DNA of 7,902 nucleotides from Clostridia bacterium. Lineage in GTDB: Bacteria > Bacillota > Clostridia > Christensenellales > Borkfalkiaceae. This document shows, piece by piece, positions 5,977 through 7,902 of the stretch; the stretch's first letter is position 1; each line of letters starts with the position of its first letter. The position numbers and the translations under genes are program-made. A model generated the notes under the pieces. The model worked only from the letters and a program-made list of their open reading frames with translations, ran no database searches and was not told the origin of the DNA. Location of the stretch: NCBI GenBank assembly GCA_017504065.1, contig JAFVRU010000144.1:1-7902 (forward strand), given 5' to 3'.

Positions 5977-6993
5977 TTATTTGCCGACTCGAATACGGGG
6001 ATCGACAAGCCCGTACGCCAAGTCAACGAGCAAGTTGCCGACTAAGGCGAGAAAAATATAGAACATTTGCAGCGCCAATACGATCTCGTTGTCGTTTGCC
6101 GTCAACGCGTCGAAATAGACTTTGCCGATTCCGTTGATTCCGAAAATATTTTCAATCATGATCGAGCCCGAAAAGATCCCGATCAACCAACCGATTACAA
6201 GCGCTACGACGGGGATTAAGGCGTTTCGCCAAGCATGGCTTTTCACGACCAACCGTTCCCGCAAGCCCTTGGCGCGCGCCGTGCGTACGCAGTCGAGTGA
6301 AAGCGCGTCGATCATCGCCGCGCGAACGTACCGCGTCATACCGCCGAGCGAGCAAAACGTCATGACGATCAACGGCAGAGCGAAATGGTAGAGCTTGTCT
6401 AAAAACGCCCGAAAGCCCGTATAGTCTTTCCCAACGGAAGTCATACCCGATACAGGGAAAAGATTGAGTTGAATGGCAAACAGCCAAATAAACAGAATCG
6501 CGGTAATGAATACGGGCATACTGTAGCCTACGATCGTGCCGAACTGAATCCCCACGTCCCGTTTGCTGCCCCGTTTCGAAGCGCAAAAAATCCCGAGCGG
6601 TATGGTGATTCCGAGCGCGGCGACCGCCCCGAACGCGTTGAGAAACACGGTGTTGAGCAAGGGCGTTTTCACGACGTCCAAAACGGGTTTTCCGTAAGCG
6701 ACGGACGAACCGAAATTGCCTTGCAAGAGCCCGTTATACGACCCGTCGTAAAAGGGCGCGAAACCGAACCAACGCAGATACCGCGTTACGATTCCGCCGT
6801 CCAAGCCGTAGCGGCGTTGCCAATACAAATACCGCTCCGCATAGTTCAAGTGTTTGTTTGCGGCGATTTCCTGCATCGCCATATCCGCGGCTTTGTCCAC
6901 GGGCAGCATGTTATAGACGAGAAAAATGAGAAAGGATAAAATCAGCAATACCAAGAGCATATATCCCAGCCGTTTTACGATATATTTTCCCAT
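5977..6993 (-). CDS. oppB: Peptide ABC importer permease, OppB/DppB type
   Basis: A 338-residue permease beginning MGKYIVKRLGYMLLVLLILS, the classic OppB start in which a short basic tail leads directly into TM1 (about 9-29). An extracytoplasmic loop with YGLDGGIVTRYLRWFG and LLQGNFGSSVAYGKPVLDV follows. Further helices lie near 112-138, 152-180, 203-222, 259-282 and 305-328. The EAA coupling loop is DALSLDCVRTARAKGLRERL (229-248) with HAWRNALIP after it, and the C-terminus is GLVDPRIRVGK. It pairs with OppC to form the membrane channel. The frame stays open upstream to 7326, but that 111-residue extension lies over the substrate-binding-protein gene and has no family resemblance, so the ATG at 6993 is chosen. 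That ATG has a GGGGG stretch 4-5 nt before it. The gene starts 11 nt after the upstream stop. Confidence 0.94.
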   Translation of the reverse strand: MGKYIVKRLGYMLLVLLILSFLIFLVYNMLPVDKAADMAMQEIAANKHLNYAERYLYWQRRYGLDGGIVTRYLRWFGFAPFYDGSYNGLLQGNFGSSVAYGKPVLDVVKTPLLNTVFLNAFGAVAALGITIPLGIFCASKRGSKRDVGIQFGTIVGYSMPVFITAILFIWLFAIQLNLFPVSGMTSVGKDYTGFRAFLDKLYHFALPLIVMTFCSLGGMTRYVRAAMIDALSLDCVRTARAKGLRERLVVKSHAWRNALIPVVALVIGWLIGIFSGSIMIENIFGINGIGKVYFDALTANDNEIVLALQMFYIFLALVGNLLVDLAYGLVDPRIRVGK

Positions 6994-7004
6994 AGTTCCC
7001 CCGT

Positions 7005-7902
7005 TTAGTTTGCGTAATTCTCCAAAAAGTCCGCTTCGTCCATCAAATAGTTCGTGCTGTAATTGTCGTATTTCTCCCGATCGAGCGTCCAAGCAAACGC
7101 TTGATCGTACGCCGCGCCCGTGAAGCCTGTCGCGAAATTCACCGCGCCGTATTTTGCGCTCGTGAACCCGTAGGCGGGCATTTGACAGTACTCCCCGTAG
7201 AGTGCCGAAGTCATATCCCCCGAAGCGTAGGTGATATACATACCCAGCTTTTCCGTCGCGTTGGAGCTGTTTTTCCAAGCGGTAATCAGCTGATCGGTTA
7301 CGGGGTTGGGCTGCGTGCCCATCCAATTAATGACGAGCGGCATATAATACTCCCCGTCCACTTTCACCGTCTTGTATTTATTGTCCGTAGCAGCAAACGT
7401 CAAATTGTTGTACGTCTTTTCGTAGCCTTGCAGCTTTTTATATCGTACGCCCTGCCCTTCCACGTACTCCCCGCCGTTCGCGTTATAAATCCAACCGCCT
7501 TGGACAAGCTCCGCTTTCGCGTTTTCTACGCTATATTCGTATTTGTCGAGTTTGAGCCGATCCTTGACCGCGAGATACGCGGGCGAACCCACGTAATAGG
7601 GCGCGTGCACGACGCTGCCGTAACCGCCGGTGAACGTCTGCGCGAACTCGTCGCGGTCGATCGTACGCATGACCGCCCGACGGACTTCCGCAAACTGCGT
7701 AGCGCCGAAATCGCAGCGGAACGCGAGTTTTCCATACCCCGCTCGATCGTAATGCGTTTCCTTGAATTTCACGCCGTCCACGAGCGCGAGCGCCGCGCGG
7801 GTTTCTTCCCCGCCCGTGATTTGCGCCAAAACGTCCACCTGCCCTTTTTTAAGTTGGTCGAGCTGAGTTTCCCCAACGATCTTCACGTACGAAATCCGTT
7901 CA
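7005..7902 (-). CDS. Peptide ABC importer substrate-binding protein, C-terminal part (N-terminus beyond the right edge)
   Basis: The minus-strand frame is open from the right edge to a TAA at 7007-7005, giving 298 residues that start ERISYVKIVGETQLDQLKKG. This is the back half of a family-5 (OppA/DppA-like) solute-binding protein: GQVDVLAQITGGEE, then YGKLAFRCDFGATQFAEVRRAVMRTIDRDEFA, where family members re-enter the first lobe, then GSVVHAPYY, a tyrosine- and glycine-rich middle, and the tail NYLMDEADFLENYAN. The protein would be exported and tethered outside the membrane to hand peptides to OppB/OppC, but its signal peptide or lipobox is out of view. A GTG at 7886 is only an internal Val; homology continues upstream of it. 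It is the first gene of the operon visible here, 11 nt before oppB. The family is clear; the ligand is not. Confidence 0.9.
   Translation of the reverse strand, partial: ERISYVKIVGETQLDQLKKGQVDVLAQITGGEETRAALALVDGVKFKETHYDRAGYGKLAFRCDFGATQFAEVRRAVMRTIDRDEFAQTFTGGYGSVVHAPYYVGSPAYLAVKDRLKLDKYEYSVENAKAELVQGGWIYNANGGEYVEGQGVRYKKLQGYEKTYNNLTFAATDNKYKTVKVDGEYYMPLVINWMGTQPNPVTDQLITAWKNSSNATEKLGMYITYASGDMTSALYGEYCQMPAYGFTSAKYGAVNFATGFTGAAYDQAFAWTLDREKYDNYSTNYLMDEADFLENYAN

Noticed and set aside
6994..7326. Upstream extension of the oppB reading frame by 111 residues
   Set aside because: It overlaps the substrate-binding-protein gene in another frame, is Arg/Gly-rich without family resemblance, and the ATG at 6993 gives the textbook OppB N-terminus.

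Overview
The window reads as a bacterial chromosome segment in which every gene I can support lies on the minus strand, so the biological order runs from high to low coordinates. Strong Shine-Dalgarno sites (AAGGAGA, GGAGG, AAGGAAG), a near-consensus TTGACA/TATAAT promoter, very tight gene spacing and the protein styles suggest a Firmicutes/Clostridia-like organism of roughly balanced GC content. The genus is not determinable from this sequence, and the lineage is an inference.

Region 1 (7902 to 1671) is the 3' part of a five-gene peptide ABC importer operon of the Opp/Dpp class: substrate-binding protein (N-terminus beyond the window), permease OppB, permease OppC, ATPase OppD and ATPase OppF. 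Gaps are 11, 18 and 12 nt, followed by a 41-nt overlap between oppD and oppF. The operon ends at a clear hairpin/T-tract terminator at 1671-1697. Its promoter is outside the window.

Region 2 (1670 to 1) is a second minus-strand transcription unit. A near-consensus promoter at 1581-1610 drives a CNNM/CorC (HlyC/CorC) family transporter with DUF21, two CBS domains and a CorC_HlyC domain. Thirty bases later comes the 5' end of galE (UDP-glucose 4-epimerase), which runs off the left edge. The only non-coding stretch of any size is 1523-1703, which holds the terminator, the promoter and a short 5' UTR.

The standout is the OppC subunit. It is 639 residues instead of about 300, because about 295 residues resembling a complete seven-repeat RCC1 beta-propeller sit in the first extracytoplasmic loop. 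They lie exactly between TM1 and the conserved GTDGRGRD motif. The reading frame is uninterrupted and the permease core (EAA loop, TM segments) is intact. The partner ATPase OppF separately carries about 96 extra residues between Walker A and the Q-loop. The operon therefore looks like a peptide importer with an additional extracellular sensing, docking or gating module and a remodelled cytoplasmic ATPase. The function of both inserts is unknown from sequence alone.
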